17,356 bases of DNA, from assembly GCA_030146445.1 (NCBI GenBank), contig JASLBT010000384.1, positions 1 to 17,356 of the forward strand. The letters run 5' to 3'. The notes below the pieces were generated by a model. It saw only the letters and a program-made list of their open reading frames with translations. It made no database searches and had not been told where the DNA came from. Below are positions 8,239 through 16,556 of the stretch, piece after piece (positions within the stretch are counted from its first letter, which is position 1; each line of letters opens with the position of its first letter). The stretch is from Segetibacter sp. GTDB taxonomy: Bacteria > Bacteroidota > Bacteroidia > Chitinophagales > Chitinophagaceae. The position numbers and the translations under genes were made by a program.

Positions 8239-8915
8239 AAAATGTGTTTGAATTAGATTGGATTTATTATAGGATGGTTGGATGTTAGCTAGCGACCCTC
8301 ATTTCTAAACCGAATTCCCCGTTTCTCTTAAATGCCTTTAAACAATTTCCAATTCTACTGGCCGGGAACTTTCTCTTTTTGAGATGATTGTTACTATGAT
8401 GACACAAAGCAACGTTAAATAAACGGGTGCATGTAGTTGCAATGGCCACATGAATACCCTTAACGGTCACAATGTGCAGGAACTAAAATTATTCTTGAGG
8501 GCACCGGATTGGGTGATCAGCTATTATGAACGGCTGTTATCCCGTGTGTATAAGCTGAAGGGATTGTGTTGTGGGGGGCTGACGTGTAATAATAAGTGCT
8601 TGCAGGTGCTTAAATCTCAATAGTGGACGGTGTGTTTCAGCCATCTTCTGCCTGACAAAGCCATAAATGGAAATGATATATGTACCCGGTAGCCAATGAT
8701 CAGTTGAGTAAATATCGGCTGCAACTAGCCGCGGCGGAATGCTTCAAAAAGGTAAATCAGCGAGGAAAACAGACCGGAACCTGTATGCTTTTTTAAGAAA
8801 ATAAGAAAGCCTCCGGTTTAGCGGAGGCTTTCTGTTGATGGCTGTTACAGTATTTGCCTGTGATTAGCCGGGTAGATTTATGAAACCTAAGTTTGCCGGT
8901 GCAGTTCGAAGAAGA
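8239..8915. other. Gene-free stretch between the two sigma-factor genes
   Basis: This 677-base stretch contains the terminator of the upstream sigma gene (8805-8832) and, to its left, the presumed promoter region of the downstream one. No exact TAnnTTTG match was found upstream of 8238 on the minus strand, which would fit transcription by an alternative sigma factor, possibly itself. A 61-codon frame at 8285-8470 on the minus strand has no recognisable features and is not called. No small RNA could be supported by eye. Confidence 0.45.
8805..8832 (-). terminator. Terminator hairpin downstream of the second sigma-factor gene
   Basis: GAAAGCCTCCG (8805-8815) and CGGAGGCTTTC (8822-8832) form a perfect 11-bp stem with loop GTTTAG. 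On the minus strand a T-rich stretch (TTATTTTC) follows. It begins about 84 bases beyond the stop of the leftward gene ending at 8916, and so separates the two sigma genes transcriptionally. Confidence 0.8.
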
Positions 8916-9500
8916 CTATAAGGAGGCCGTTGGATTTTCCGGGAACATTTTACGCATGTTGATCAGGCCATATCTCATCCTGCCAAGTGCCGTGTTTACA
9001 CTACAATTGGTCATATCCGCAATCTCCTTAAAACTAAGATCGCCATAATGCCTCAGCACCAAAACTTCCCTTTGCTCTTTCGGCAGCGTGTCGAGAGTAT
9101 CGCGAACCTGGTCGTAAAGTTCTGCCTGCATAACTTTCGCGTCTGATGCTTTTTCGAACAGGTTCAGCATTTCAAAAGAGTCGCGCTCGTCTCCAATCCT
9201 CACAAATGGTGAATGTCTTATTTTCCTGAAATGATCGATACACAGGTTGTGGGCAATACGCATTATCCATGGAAGAAATTTGCCCTCTTCGATATAACGG
9301 TTTTTGCGAAGGGTATCAATAACCCTGATGAATACGTCCTGGAAGATGTCCTCGGCTAAATACTTGTCTTTGACCAGGTACAGGATCGAAGTAAAAATTT
9401 TGTTCTTATAGCGTAATACCAGCACTTCTAACGCACGGCTATTTCCATCGCGAAACAGGTGAATCAGTTGCGTATCCGACGCATGTTGAATCGGTTTCAT
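8916..9500 (-). CDS. ECF-type sigma-70 family RNA polymerase sigma factor (copy 2)
   Basis: A 194-aa two-domain sigma factor, paralogue of the gene at 7657-8238 (about two-thirds identical). Region 2 spans about residues 10-95 (AEDIFQDVFIRV, RNRYIEEGKFLPWIMRIAHNLCIDHFRK) and region 4 about 133-185 (LPKEQREVLVLRHYGDLSFKEIADMTNCSVNTALGRMRYGLINMRKM). The recognition helix NCSxNTALGRMRYGLINMRKM is nearly identical in both copies, which suggests overlapping promoter specificity. Divergence is concentrated at the extreme N- and C-termini and in the linker between regions 2 and 4 (about 96-132). No anti-sigma gene is next to it. It is divergent from uvrA with about 450 bases between them, and it has its own terminator. 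Confidence 0.95.
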   Translation of the reverse strand: MKPIQHASDTQLIHLFRDGNSRALEVLVLRYKNKIFTSILYLVKDKYLAEDIFQDVFIRVIDTLRKNRYIEEGKFLPWIMRIAHNLCIDHFRKIRHSPFVRIGDERDSFEMLNLFEKASDAKVMQAELYDQVRDTLDTLPKEQREVLVLRHYGDLSFKEIADMTNCSVNTALGRMRYGLINMRKMFPENPTASL

Positions 9501-9950
9501 AATGATGAAGATTTAATAAGGTTAGTTAGATAGAATTAGCGCAATAAGAAACGGGTTGAAAACCCTATGTGATTAGTTAAGTCGAAGTATGCTATAGGCG
9601 CTTTATAAGTGGGGCTGATGTAAGAATGAAAATAAATTAACTTTTTAACAATCGGAACGATGAAACAAAATTTTAACATTGTAACCTTCGTTGGACTTTT
9701 TGCTGATCGGGTAATTATTGCGATGGTGCACAACTACTGGCGTTGTTCAGTTGACCTGCCCTGTAACAGCAATTGTGCCACGAGCCAGCTTTTGAATTTA
9801 TCTTAACAACTTTGTTAATGCAAGCGACGGTAAACACAGCTAACCTCAGCTTGAAAAATTTAACAGGCTGCTCTTTGTAGTTTTAAAAAGTTATTGTTTG
9901 ATCGCGGTTGGAACCATTCAGGCCGGAATGTGTTTATTTTGCTCATTATT
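9501..9950. other. Divergent intergenic region between sigma gene and uvrA
   Basis: This AT-rich region should hold the promoters of the leftward sigma factor and rightward uvrA. A -7-like element TAGTTTTA is seen at 9878-9885, 65 bases before the uvrA ATG. No exact TAnnTTTG was found for the leftward gene, as for its paralogue. A 65-codon minus-strand frame at 9536-9733 has no features of a real gene. No SOS box (LexA site) could be recognised. Confidence 0.4.
9878..9885 (+). promoter_or_regulatory. Weak -7-like element upstream of uvrA
   Basis: TAGTTTTA is one base off TAnnTTTG. A TTG at 9851-9853 is the nearest possible -33 but is 24 bases away, longer than usual. The octamer is identical to the one upstream of purQ. 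Confidence 0.25.
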
Positions 9951-12875
9951 ATGGCAAAAAAGACAGTAGCACAGGTGCCCAATAAGCCTTCCGGGCACAC
10001 ACTTTCGAAAGACGCCATCCTGGTGAAAGGGGCGCGGGTGCACAATCTGAAGAATGTAACCGTTGAATTTCCCCGGAACAAATTTATAGTGGTTACAGGC
10101 GTTTCCGGCTCGGGAAAATCATCACTGACCATAGATACTTTATTTGCTGAAGGCCAACGCAGGTACGCCGAAAGTTTAAGTGCATATGCGCGCCAGTTTA
10201 TGGCCAGGATGAACAAACCCGATGTGGATTATATCAAGGGTCTTTGCCCGGCTATTGCCATTGAACAAAAGGTGATCACACGCACTCCAAGGAGTACCGT
10301 TGGCAGCATGACCGAAATGTATGATTACCTGAGGTTGTTGTTTGCACGTGCTGGGCATACGATTTCACCGGTTAGTGGCCGGGAGGTTAAGAAAGATGAC
10401 GTTGCAGATGTAATTGCGTTGATAAAACAACTGCCCCTGGGTACTAAGGTTCATATGCTGGCCACATTTAAACAGCACGCGAACAGGCAGGTAAGGGAGG
10501 AGCTGAATATATTGTTGCAGAAAGGTTTCAGCCGGATGTATACCCTTGCAGGTGATGTTGTCGGGGGAAGGCAGGATCAAAACCTTTCCAGCGGCGGAAC
10601 CGTGATTCGAATAGAGGACCTACTCGAAATGACGGACGAAGATCTGATTACAGCTGTTGGAAAATCGGCCATACCCACCGGTAAAAAGAAGGCGGCACAG
10701 GCTACAACCTATATCCTGGTAGACAGGCTCGTAGTAAAAGAATTTGACGAAGATGATACGCACCGGATGTCAGACAGTATCGGTACCTCTTTTTACGAAG
10801 GGGAAGGGGATATGTTCCTGGAGATAAACGGCGAGCGACTGGTAAATTTCAGCAACCGTTTTGAGTTGGACGGTATCGTATTCGAAGAGCCCGTTCCCAA
10901 CCTGTTTTCTTTTAATAATCCCTTTGGTGCATGCCCCACCTGCGAAGGTTTTGGCCAGGTGTTGGGTATCGACCCTGACCTCGTGATCCCTGATAAACGA
11001 CTCAGCGTTTACGAAGGCGCCGTGGCGCCCTGGAAGGGAGAGAAGATGGGCCTTTGGAAGGAGAACTTCGTAAGGGCGGCAAAACATTTCAACTTCCCGG
11101 TGCACACACCTATCGCTGACCTGACTAAAGAACAGTATGATGTACTATGGAAAGGTAACCAGCATGCAAACGCGATCAATGATTTTTTCAAAGAAGTTGA
11201 GCAGAACCTATACAAGGTTCAATACAGGGTTATGCTCAGCAGGTACCGGGGTAGAACGATCTGCCCCGAATGCGATGGATACCGCTTAAGAAAAGAAGCC
11301 CTTTATGTTAAGGTTGGTGGTAAAAATGTAGGTGAGCTTTGCGAGTTGCCGGTTAAAGATTTGGCGGTGTGGTTCGATAATCTTGAACTCAGCGACTACG
11401 ACCGGCAGGTTTCGAAACGTATATTGATAGAACTTAATCACCGTATAAAAACACTTCTCGACGTTGGGCTTGGTTACCTGACATTAAACAGGCTTGCAAA
11501 TTCGTTAAGTGGTGGCGAAAGTCAGCGTATACAACTTACCCGCAGCCTTGGAAGTAATTTAACCAACTCCCTTTATATATTGGACGAGCCTTCTATCGGG
11601 CTGCATTCGAGAGATACAGAACGCTTAATCAAGGTGCTAAAAGAACTTCGCGATTTGGGTAATACTGTTGTAGTTGTTGAACACGATGAATTGATGATGC
11701 GTGAAGCTGATTACATCATCGATATGGGACCCTTTGCAAGTCATCTTGGGGGCGAAGTGGTGGCCTTTGGTAACTACGACGAGTTAACAAAGAATCCCGA
11801 AAGCCTGACAGGCAAGTACCTCACCGGCGAACTTTCAATTGAGGTTCCAAAGATTATCCGGAAGTGGACCAGGAGCATAACAGTAGACGGGGCCCGGCAA
11901 CACAACCTGAAAGACATCTCTGTTGAGTTTCCCTTGAACGTGTTGTGCGTGGTAAGCGGTGTAAGCGGTAGCGGTAAAACAACGCTGATTAAACAAGTGC
12001 TGGTACCCGCATTAAAAAAGTTGAAGGGAGAATTTTCTGAGAAAGTCGGCTTTCATAGAATTCTGACCGGCGATATTGAATACATCACGCAGGTGGAAAT
12101 GGTGGATCAGAATCCAATAGGCAAGTCGTCGCGGAGTAACCCCGTTACTTATATCAAGGCTTATGATGAAATAAGGGATTTGTATGCACGCCAGCCGCTT
12201 TCGAAGATGCGCGGGTTCCAGCCCAAACACTTCTCGTTTAACGTTGATGGCGGCCGTTGCGACGCCTGCAAGGGGGAAGGGGAACAGGTGGTGGAGATGC
12301 AATTTCTTGCCGACGTTCACCTGCAGTGCGAAGTTTGTAACGGCAAGCGCTTTAAGGAAGAAGTGCTTGAAGTAACCTATAAGATGAAAGGCATTTACGA
12401 CGTGCTACAGATGAGCGTCGACGAGGCGGTGGCGTTCTTTTCGGCCACTGAAGGCGGCAGTAAAGAAGCACTCTCAATCGCCAAAGCGATACAACCTTTG
12501 CAGGACGTAGGGTTGGGCTACATCAAGTTGGGGCAGAGCAGCGACACCCTTAGCGGTGGTGAAGCACAACGGGTAAAACTGGCCAGTTTTCTTGGGCGGG
12601 GCAAAGGCAACGGACACATTCTGTTCATCTTTGATGAACCGACAACGGGCTTGCATTTTCACGACATCAGGAAGCTTTTAACCTCATTTAACGCGCTCAT
12701 CGAGCAGGGGCATTCCATTATTGTTATCGAGCACAATACCGACGTTATCAAAAGTGCCGACTGGGTGATAGACCTCGGACCTGAAGCCGGTGACGAAGGT
12801 GGTAACCTGGTTTATAGCGGCGTACCGGGTGGGCTCCATAAGGTGAAAGAAAGTTATACCGGCAGATTTTTATAA
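9951..12875 (+). CDS. uvrA: UvrABC excinuclease subunit A
   Basis: The damage-sensing ATPase of nucleotide excision repair, which as a dimer loads UvrB on damaged DNA. With ATG 9951 it is 974 aa, near the usual 940-970. A longer frame from a TTG at 9894 adds 19 residues unlike the family. Two ABC-type ATPase halves are present: Walker A GVSGSGKS (about 50-57) and GVSGSGKT (about 670-677), signatures NSLSGGESQR and DTLSGGEAQR, and Walker B ILDEPSIGLH and IFDEPTTGLH. Zinc finger 2 is intact (Cys770/773 and Cys793/796). Zinc finger 1 keeps CPTC (Cys328/331), but the preceding CXXC pair is replaced by non-cysteine residues in FSNRFELDG. As I recall this is common in Bacteroidota UvrA. Also present is CPEC at 438/441. 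The gene is followed by a two-way terminator. Confidence 0.97.
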   Translation: MAKKTVAQVPNKPSGHTLSKDAILVKGARVHNLKNVTVEFPRNKFIVVTGVSGSGKSSLTIDTLFAEGQRRYAESLSAYARQFMARMNKPDVDYIKGLCPAIAIEQKVITRTPRSTVGSMTEMYDYLRLLFARAGHTISPVSGREVKKDDVADVIALIKQLPLGTKVHMLATFKQHANRQVREELNILLQKGFSRMYTLAGDVVGGRQDQNLSSGGTVIRIEDLLEMTDEDLITAVGKSAIPTGKKKAAQATTYILVDRLVVKEFDEDDTHRMSDSIGTSFYEGEGDMFLEINGERLVNFSNRFELDGIVFEEPVPNLFSFNNPFGACPTCEGFGQVLGIDPDLVIPDKRLSVYEGAVAPWKGEKMGLWKENFVRAAKHFNFPVHTPIADLTKEQYDVLWKGNQHANAINDFFKEVEQNLYKVQYRVMLSRYRGRTICPECDGYRLRKEALYVKVGGKNVGELCELPVKDLAVWFDNLELSDYDRQVSKRILIELNHRIKTLLDVGLGYLTLNRLANSLSGGESQRIQLTRSLGSNLTNSLYILDEPSIGLHSRDTERLIKVLKELRDLGNTVVVVEHDELMMREADYIIDMGPFASHLGGEVVAFGNYDELTKNPESLTGKYLTGELSIEVPKIIRKWTRSITVDGARQHNLKDISVEFPLNVLCVVSGVSGSGKTTLIKQVLVPALKKLKGEFSEKVGFHRILTGDIEYITQVEMVDQNPIGKSSRSNPVTYIKAYDEIRDLYARQPLSKMRGFQPKHFSFNVDGGRCDACKGEGEQVVEMQFLADVHLQCEVCNGKRFKEEVLEVTYKMKGIYDVLQMSVDEAVAFFSATEGGSKEALSIAKAIQPLQDVGLGYIKLGQSSDTLSGGEAQRVKLASFLGRGKGNGHILFIFDEPTTGLHFHDIRKLLTSFNALIEQGHSIIVIEHNTDVIKSADWVIDLGPEAGDEGGNLVYSGVPGGLHKVKESYTGRFL

Positions 12876-13119
12876 GGGATTTTCGCGGCCGAAGAAGCTT
12901 GCAGCTTTTGTCAGTTTCGTTGTGGTTTTGTTTGTCTGCATTCGCGAGCAGCATAGTAGAGTTGCCTTCGTTGTTAGCCGGCAATCATACACTTGCTTTC
13001 CCGTTCAGAAAAGAACGAAAAGTACAAGGGAGTGACACAACAACTGCCGAAAGAAGCATTGCTGCCCGTCCAAAAAAGAAAATGTATTTCCGGCAATAGC
13101 TGCATCGCTTCTTCGGGGC

Positions 13120-13153
13120 AAAAAAAAGATCTCCTTTCCGGGAGATCGTTTTT
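13120..13153. terminator. Two-way terminator between uvrA and the glyA unit
   Basis: GATCTCC (13128-13134) pairs with GGAGATC (13141-13147) around a 6-base loop. An A-tract of eight (13120-13127) on one side gives a U-run on the minus strand for the leftward DUF4293-like gene, which ends at 13172. Five T's at 13149-13153 serve the rightward direction. The roughly 250 bases between uvrA and this hairpin contain no recognisable gene. Confidence 0.8.
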
Positions 13154-13171
13154 AGTATTGTTTTGAACAAA

Positions 13172-13591
13172 TCATCGTAGCCGGTCGAGGCTTCGAACAA
13201 GTTTCTGGTCGCGGTTGATACCACGCATCGCGAGAAACAGGAACAGTGGAACAGCAAAGGAAAAAATAGCCGAAAGATCGAAGTTGCCTTCCGCAAACTT
13301 CTTGGTTTCAAAAAAGTATAACACGATGTTTACGATGGATAAAAGTAAGGTTACCACCGTTATCCGCATCTGCAGTTTTCGGTCTTTATACAGGAACACC
13401 GCGATGAGTGCGCCCAGGCCGGCTGCAACAGAAAGAATAAGCAAGTGAAGCGGACTGTTTTCTGCAGTTAGTTGAGTGAAAGTTTTTTGCCCATTTACCA
13501 TCTTGTTTCCGCTGTAAAAAGAAAACCGGATGGTTAAAAATGCACAAATCGCCGCAAGAAAAAGCCATATTGATTGTATACGTTGTATCAT
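13172..13591 (-). CDS. Small four-helix membrane protein, DUF4293-like
   Basis: The 139-aa product has four hydrophobic segments (about residues 5-24, 45-66, 73-93 and 103-120) and a basic C-terminal tail ending RDQKLVRSLDRLR. The opening MIQRIQSIWLFLA matches my recollection of DUF4293, a Bacteroidota inner-membrane family of unknown function. For that reason I chose ATG 13591 over a longer frame starting at 13624, which adds 11 residues not expected in the family. It starts 48 bases after the glyA stop on the same strand and ends at a strong terminator, so glyA and this gene are probably one transcript. No catalytic motif is visible. Confidence 0.85.
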   Translation of the reverse strand: MIQRIQSIWLFLAAICAFLTIRFSFYSGNKMVNGQKTFTQLTAENSPLHLLILSVAAGLGALIAVFLYKDRKLQMRITVVTLLLSIVNIVLYFFETKKFAEGNFDLSAIFSFAVPLFLFLAMRGINRDQKLVRSLDRLR

Positions 13592-13639
13592 GATCTCAAT
13601 GTTTGATGGTTGTAGATATACCAACAGTTTAGGCTGCTG

Positions 13640-14920
13640 CTAACCGAGTTCGGGATAAAGGGGAAATCCGTCCATAAATTCATTAACCGACTTACGAACG
13701 GTAGTTATAGTGTTTTCATCATCAGCATTCATCAGCACATTGTCGATTGCATTTACAACAAACTGCATGTGATCTGCTTTCATACCGCGTGTAGTAATTG
13801 CCGGTACCCCTACCCTTATTCCACTGGTTACAAATGCACTCTTGTCGTCGTAAGGCACCATGTTTTTGTTAATGGTAATATCGGCCTGGTTCAGCACCTG
13901 TTCTGCTTTTTTGCCGGTGATGTTCTTGTTGCGAAGATCGATAAGCATCAGGTGATTTTCGGTTCCGCCGCTGATGATTTGGTAACCCTTTTCGACAAAT
14001 GCAGCAGCCATTGCCTGCGCGTTTAGAACAATCTGTTTTGCATAGTCGGTAAATTCATCGGATAGGATCTCGCCAAAAGCAATCGCTTTGGCGGCAATCA
14101 CGTGCTCAAGTGGGCCACCTTGTGTTCCGGGGAAAACGGCCATATCGATCAGGTTGCTCATCATCCGTATGTTACCCTTTGGATCCTTAAGCCCAAACGG
14201 GTTTTCAAAGTCTTTCTTCATCATAATTACACCACCGCGGGGTCCACGAAGCGTTTTGTGTGTGGTGGATGTAACAAAGTGACAGTGTTCAAAGGGCGAA
14301 CTCAACAGGTTTTTTGCAATCAAGCCGGCAGGATGGGCCATGTCGCAGAAAACGAAAGCGCCTACTTCGTCGGCCACACGCCTGATGCGGGCGTAGTCCC
14401 AGTCGCGGCTATAAGCACTTGCACCGCAGATGATCAGTTTCGGCTTTACCTTTCTTGCCTGCTCTTCCAGCATCTCGTAATCAACCAGGCCTTCTTCGCG
14501 TGTTACACTATAAAAATGCGGCTGGTATATTTTGCCACTAAAATTCACCGGGCTACCGTGGGTAAGGTGCCCGCCCATGCTAAGATCGAGGCCGAGGATG
14601 GGATCACCGGGCTGAAGTATCGCCAACAAAAGGGCACCATTTGCCTGTGCGCCACTATGCGGTTGCACATTTGCATATTCACAATTAAAGATCTGTTTCA
14701 AACGGTCAACAGCCAGTTGTTCGGTTTGGTCAACAAACTCGCAACCGCCATAATACCTGCGACCAGGATAGCCCTCTGCATACTTATTTGTCATCACACA
14801 TCCCGTGGCCTGCATTACCTGCAAGCTGGTAAAGTTTTCCGATGCGATCAATTCAAGTCCGTGTCGTTGCCGTTGCAGTTCTTTTTGAATGATGTCAAAT
14901 ACGAGGGTGTCTCTTTGCAT
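13640..14920 (-). CDS. glyA: Serine hydroxymethyltransferase
   Basis: A PLP-dependent cytoplasmic enzyme interconverting serine plus tetrahydrofolate with glycine plus 5,10-methylene-tetrahydrofolate, the main source of one-carbon units for purine, thymidylate and methionine synthesis. With ATG 14920 it is 426 aa, close to the family's 415-430. Visible hallmarks: LELIASENFTS near the N-terminus, NKYAEGYPGRRYYGG, NVQPHSGAQAN, CDMAHPAGLIA, and the PLP Schiff-base lysine in TTHKTLRGPRGG (Lys222). The frame is open to 15160, but the extra 80 residues are unlike any SHMT and overlie the promoter, so the inner start is chosen. An exact -7 element lies just upstream. It is followed on the same strand by the DUF4293-like gene, likely in one operon. 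Confidence 0.97.
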   Translation of the reverse strand: MQRDTLVFDIIQKELQRQRHGLELIASENFTSLQVMQATGCVMTNKYAEGYPGRRYYGGCEFVDQTEQLAVDRLKQIFNCEYANVQPHSGAQANGALLLAILQPGDPILGLDLSMGGHLTHGSPVNFSGKIYQPHFYSVTREEGLVDYEMLEEQARKVKPKLIICGASAYSRDWDYARIRRVADEVGAFVFCDMAHPAGLIAKNLLSSPFEHCHFVTSTTHKTLRGPRGGVIMMKKDFENPFGLKDPKGNIRMMSNLIDMAVFPGTQGGPLEHVIAAKAIAFGEILSDEFTDYAKQIVLNAQAMAAAFVEKGYQIISGGTENHLMLIDLRNKNITGKKAEQVLNQADITINKNMVPYDDKSAFVTSGIRVGVPAITTRGMKADHMQFVVNAIDNVLMNADDENTITTVRKSVNEFMDGFPLYPELG

Positions 14921-14934
14921 TGCTGGTTTTTGCG

Positions 14935-14942
14935 CAAAAATA
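14935..14942 (-). promoter_or_regulatory. Putative -7 promoter element of glyA
   Basis: Read on the minus strand this is TATTTTTG, an exact TAnnTTTG match, ending 14 bases before the glyA ATG at 14920. This implies a very short leader. No good -33 TTG is seen. A T-rich background raises the chance of coincidence. Confidence 0.35.
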
Positions 14943-15234
14943 AACTTAAATAAACCAGATTTTCGTGAACTGTTTTTTGCAGTCCAAATGGGTTTGCCTA
15001 CACCAGGTTTATGAACAGCCGGCGTGGAAAGAGGACGGAGCCAAAGATGAAAAAGGCTTTGAGCAGGTTTTTGCAAACTGTGTTTACACGGTTTGCACGA
15101 TTTCTTTTCCTGGATATGGCTGCACCCATGCAATTTCAGGGGCGAGGCAGTTCGCGGCACAGGTGAAAGTCAGGGGCATTTCCGGGTTCCTTTTTTTGAG
15201 CCGGGCAATGGACTTTCATGGCCTCATTCTTGCC

Positions 15235-15263
15235 CGCCCGGATGAACCCGGTTCGGACGGGCG
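15235..15263. repeat. Interrupted 29-bp inverted repeat
   Basis: CGCCCG (15235-15240) pairs with CGGGCG (15258-15263), and GAACC (15244-15248) with GGTTC (15250-15254), around a single C at 15249. The three bases between each arm segment do not pair. It could be a dyad operator or an RNA hairpin with an internal loop. It is GC-rich and has no following T-run, so it is unlikely to be a terminator. Confidence 0.5.
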
Positions 15264-15310
15264 TCGCACACTTGTACCTCAAACCGTTATGCAACGGCTC
15301 ATCCGGGATA

Positions 15311-15351
15311 AACAAGCTAACCGGATAAGGTGTAAACCGGTTAACAAGCTA
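15311..15351. repeat. Nested direct and inverted repeats
   Basis: AACAAGCTA occurs at 15311-15319 and again at 15343-15351. Between and overlapping them, TAACCGG (15318-15324) is inverted as CCGGTTA (15337-15343) across 12 bases. The arrangement lies about 210-250 bases upstream of the nucleotidyltransferase start. Confidence 0.5.
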
Positions 15352-15563
15352 CTACAAGGTGGTTGGTAAGCAAACGATTGCACGATCTGCTCCGTAAGGC
15401 AACGTGGGAATGCAGGCATTATTTTTAAATCCGTGCTCTATTGTAAAAAATTCTATTTTCACACCCCCGATGAATACTCTTCCTAAATTAAAACCGACGT
15501 TTTTTTGAAGTGCCGCCTGCCGTGTGATAGAGAAAGGTTCATCAAAACTAAAGTACGATATCA

Positions 15564-16556
15564 ATGAAAGCTATCATCCCGGTGGCCGGTGCCGGAGCAA
15601 AATTAAGGCCACACACCTATACGCAGCCTAAAGCATTGATACCGCTTGCGGGCAAAACAATCCTCAGCTTTATTGTAGACCAGTTGTACGACGCGGGACT
15701 AAAAGAATTTATATTCATCGTAGGCTACCTGGGGGAAAAGATTGAAGAGTATGTAAGGGCAACTTACCCCGCCCTCAACTGCGAATTTGTGTACCAGGGC
15801 GACCGCCAGGGTACGGGTCATGCTCTCGAGCTCGCCAAAAGTCTTGTGGGCAACGACGAAGTGTTTATTTGCCTTGGCGATACCATTTGCGAATACGACA
15901 TAAAGGAAATGATCAACAGCCCCTACAACATGCTTGGGGTTAAAAAAGTTGACGACCCACGGAATTTTGGGGTAGCAGAGATGGACGAAGAGGGCTTTAT
16001 TGATCACGTTGTAGAAAAACCAGCTATTCCCAGGAGCAATATGGCACTGGTTGGCCTATATAAGATTAAGGATACCGAAATCCTGTATGGCTGCATTCAC
16101 CTGCTGTTTACCGAAAACATCAAAAGCCGGGGCGAATACAACCTCACGGATGCGCTTGATTGCATGATGAAGCGTGGTGCGCGGTTTAAAGCCTTGAAGG
16201 TGAAAAACTGGTACGACTGTGGTAAAAAGCAAACCTTGCTTGAAAGTAATGCCACCCTGCTAAAAAAGTCGGGCGGGAATATTAAAAGCGGGCACCAGTT
16301 TGAGGATACGATCATCATTCCGCCCGTAAGCATAGCGCTGGGATGTAAAATAAAAAGTGCCATCATCGGTCCTCACGTAGCTATCGGGGCAAATACAAAT
16401 ATTCAACATTCGATCGTCCGGGAAAGTATTATCGGCTCGTATACCAATTTGTACGAGGTGGTGATTGACAACTCCCTTATCGGCAGTGATGCATCTGTAA
16501 AGGGACTAAGCCGGAGCCTTAACATCGGCGACAATACTGAAATCGATTTTGGGTAA
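15564..16556 (+). CDS. Sugar-phosphate nucleotidyltransferase with left-handed beta-helix tail
   Basis: Likely couples a sugar 1-phosphate with an NTP to give an NDP-sugar for cell-surface polysaccharide synthesis. In 330 aa, the N-terminal Rossmann-like domain (about 1-230) has the nucleotide-binding loop IPVAGAGAKLRPHTYTQPKA, where most relatives have GTRLRP, so here Thr-Arg is replaced by Ala-Lys. It also has YQGDRQGTGHAL and the metal-binding GDTI. Hexapeptide-like repeats from about 245 to 325 (IIPPVSIALGCKIKSAIIGPHVAIGANTNI split over several turns) suggest a left-handed beta-helix as in GlmU/RfbA-like enzymes, but without a recognisable acetyltransferase catalytic site. Candidates are glucose-1-phosphate thymidylyl- or uridylyltransferase; the substrate cannot be settled from sequence. 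ATG 15564 begins exactly at the conserved MKAIIPVAG. It appears monocistronic. Confidence 0.9.
   Translation: MKAIIPVAGAGAKLRPHTYTQPKALIPLAGKTILSFIVDQLYDAGLKEFIFIVGYLGEKIEEYVRATYPALNCEFVYQGDRQGTGHALELAKSLVGNDEVFICLGDTICEYDIKEMINSPYNMLGVKKVDDPRNFGVAEMDEEGFIDHVVEKPAIPRSNMALVGLYKIKDTEILYGCIHLLFTENIKSRGEYNLTDALDCMMKRGARFKALKVKNWYDCGKKQTLLESNATLLKKSGGNIKSGHQFEDTIIIPPVSIALGCKIKSAIIGPHVAIGANTNIQHSIVRESIIGSYTNLYEVVIDNSLIGSDASVKGLSRSLNIGDNTEIDFG

Larger units (their letters stand above)
14921..15563. other. Long divergent intergenic region with dyad repeats
   Basis: These 643 bases separate glyA from the nucleotidyltransferase gene. Frames of 134 codons (14965-15369, plus) and 70 codons (15352-15564, minus, TTG start) lack protein-like features and are not called. 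Two structured spots are seen: a 29-bp interrupted dyad at 15235-15263, and a 7-bp inverted repeat at 15318-15343 with an overlapping 9-bp direct repeat. A regulatory leader, small RNA or decayed gene are all possible; none can be proved from sequence alone. Confidence 0.5.

Noticed and set aside
8285..8470. 61-codon minus-strand frame between the sigma genes, considered as a possible small anti-sigma
   Set aside because: No membrane helix or anti-sigma motif, and its composition is unlike a real protein.
9536..9733. 65-codon minus-strand frame upstream of the second sigma gene
   Set aside because: It lies in the AT-rich promoter region of a divergent pair, with no recognisable features.
12899..13099. 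66-codon plus-strand frame after uvrA
   Set aside because: It starts with a short hydrophobic stretch but then becomes basic low-complexity sequence, and it has no promoter. It runs toward the two-way terminator and is most likely non-coding.
14921..15160. 80-residue N-terminal extension of GlyA
   Set aside because: The extension is Lys/Pro/Ser-rich, unlike any SHMT, and would read through the putative glyA promoter. ATG 14920 gives the family length.
14965..15369. 134-codon plus-strand frame upstream of the nucleotidyltransferase
   Set aside because: No domain, no consistent hydrophobic pattern, and no promoter or start context. It is probably a chance frame in a GC-rich region.
15352..15564. 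70-codon minus-strand frame abutting the nucleotidyltransferase start
   Set aside because: It begins with TTG, has no family resemblance and overlaps the expected promoter region of the plus-strand gene.
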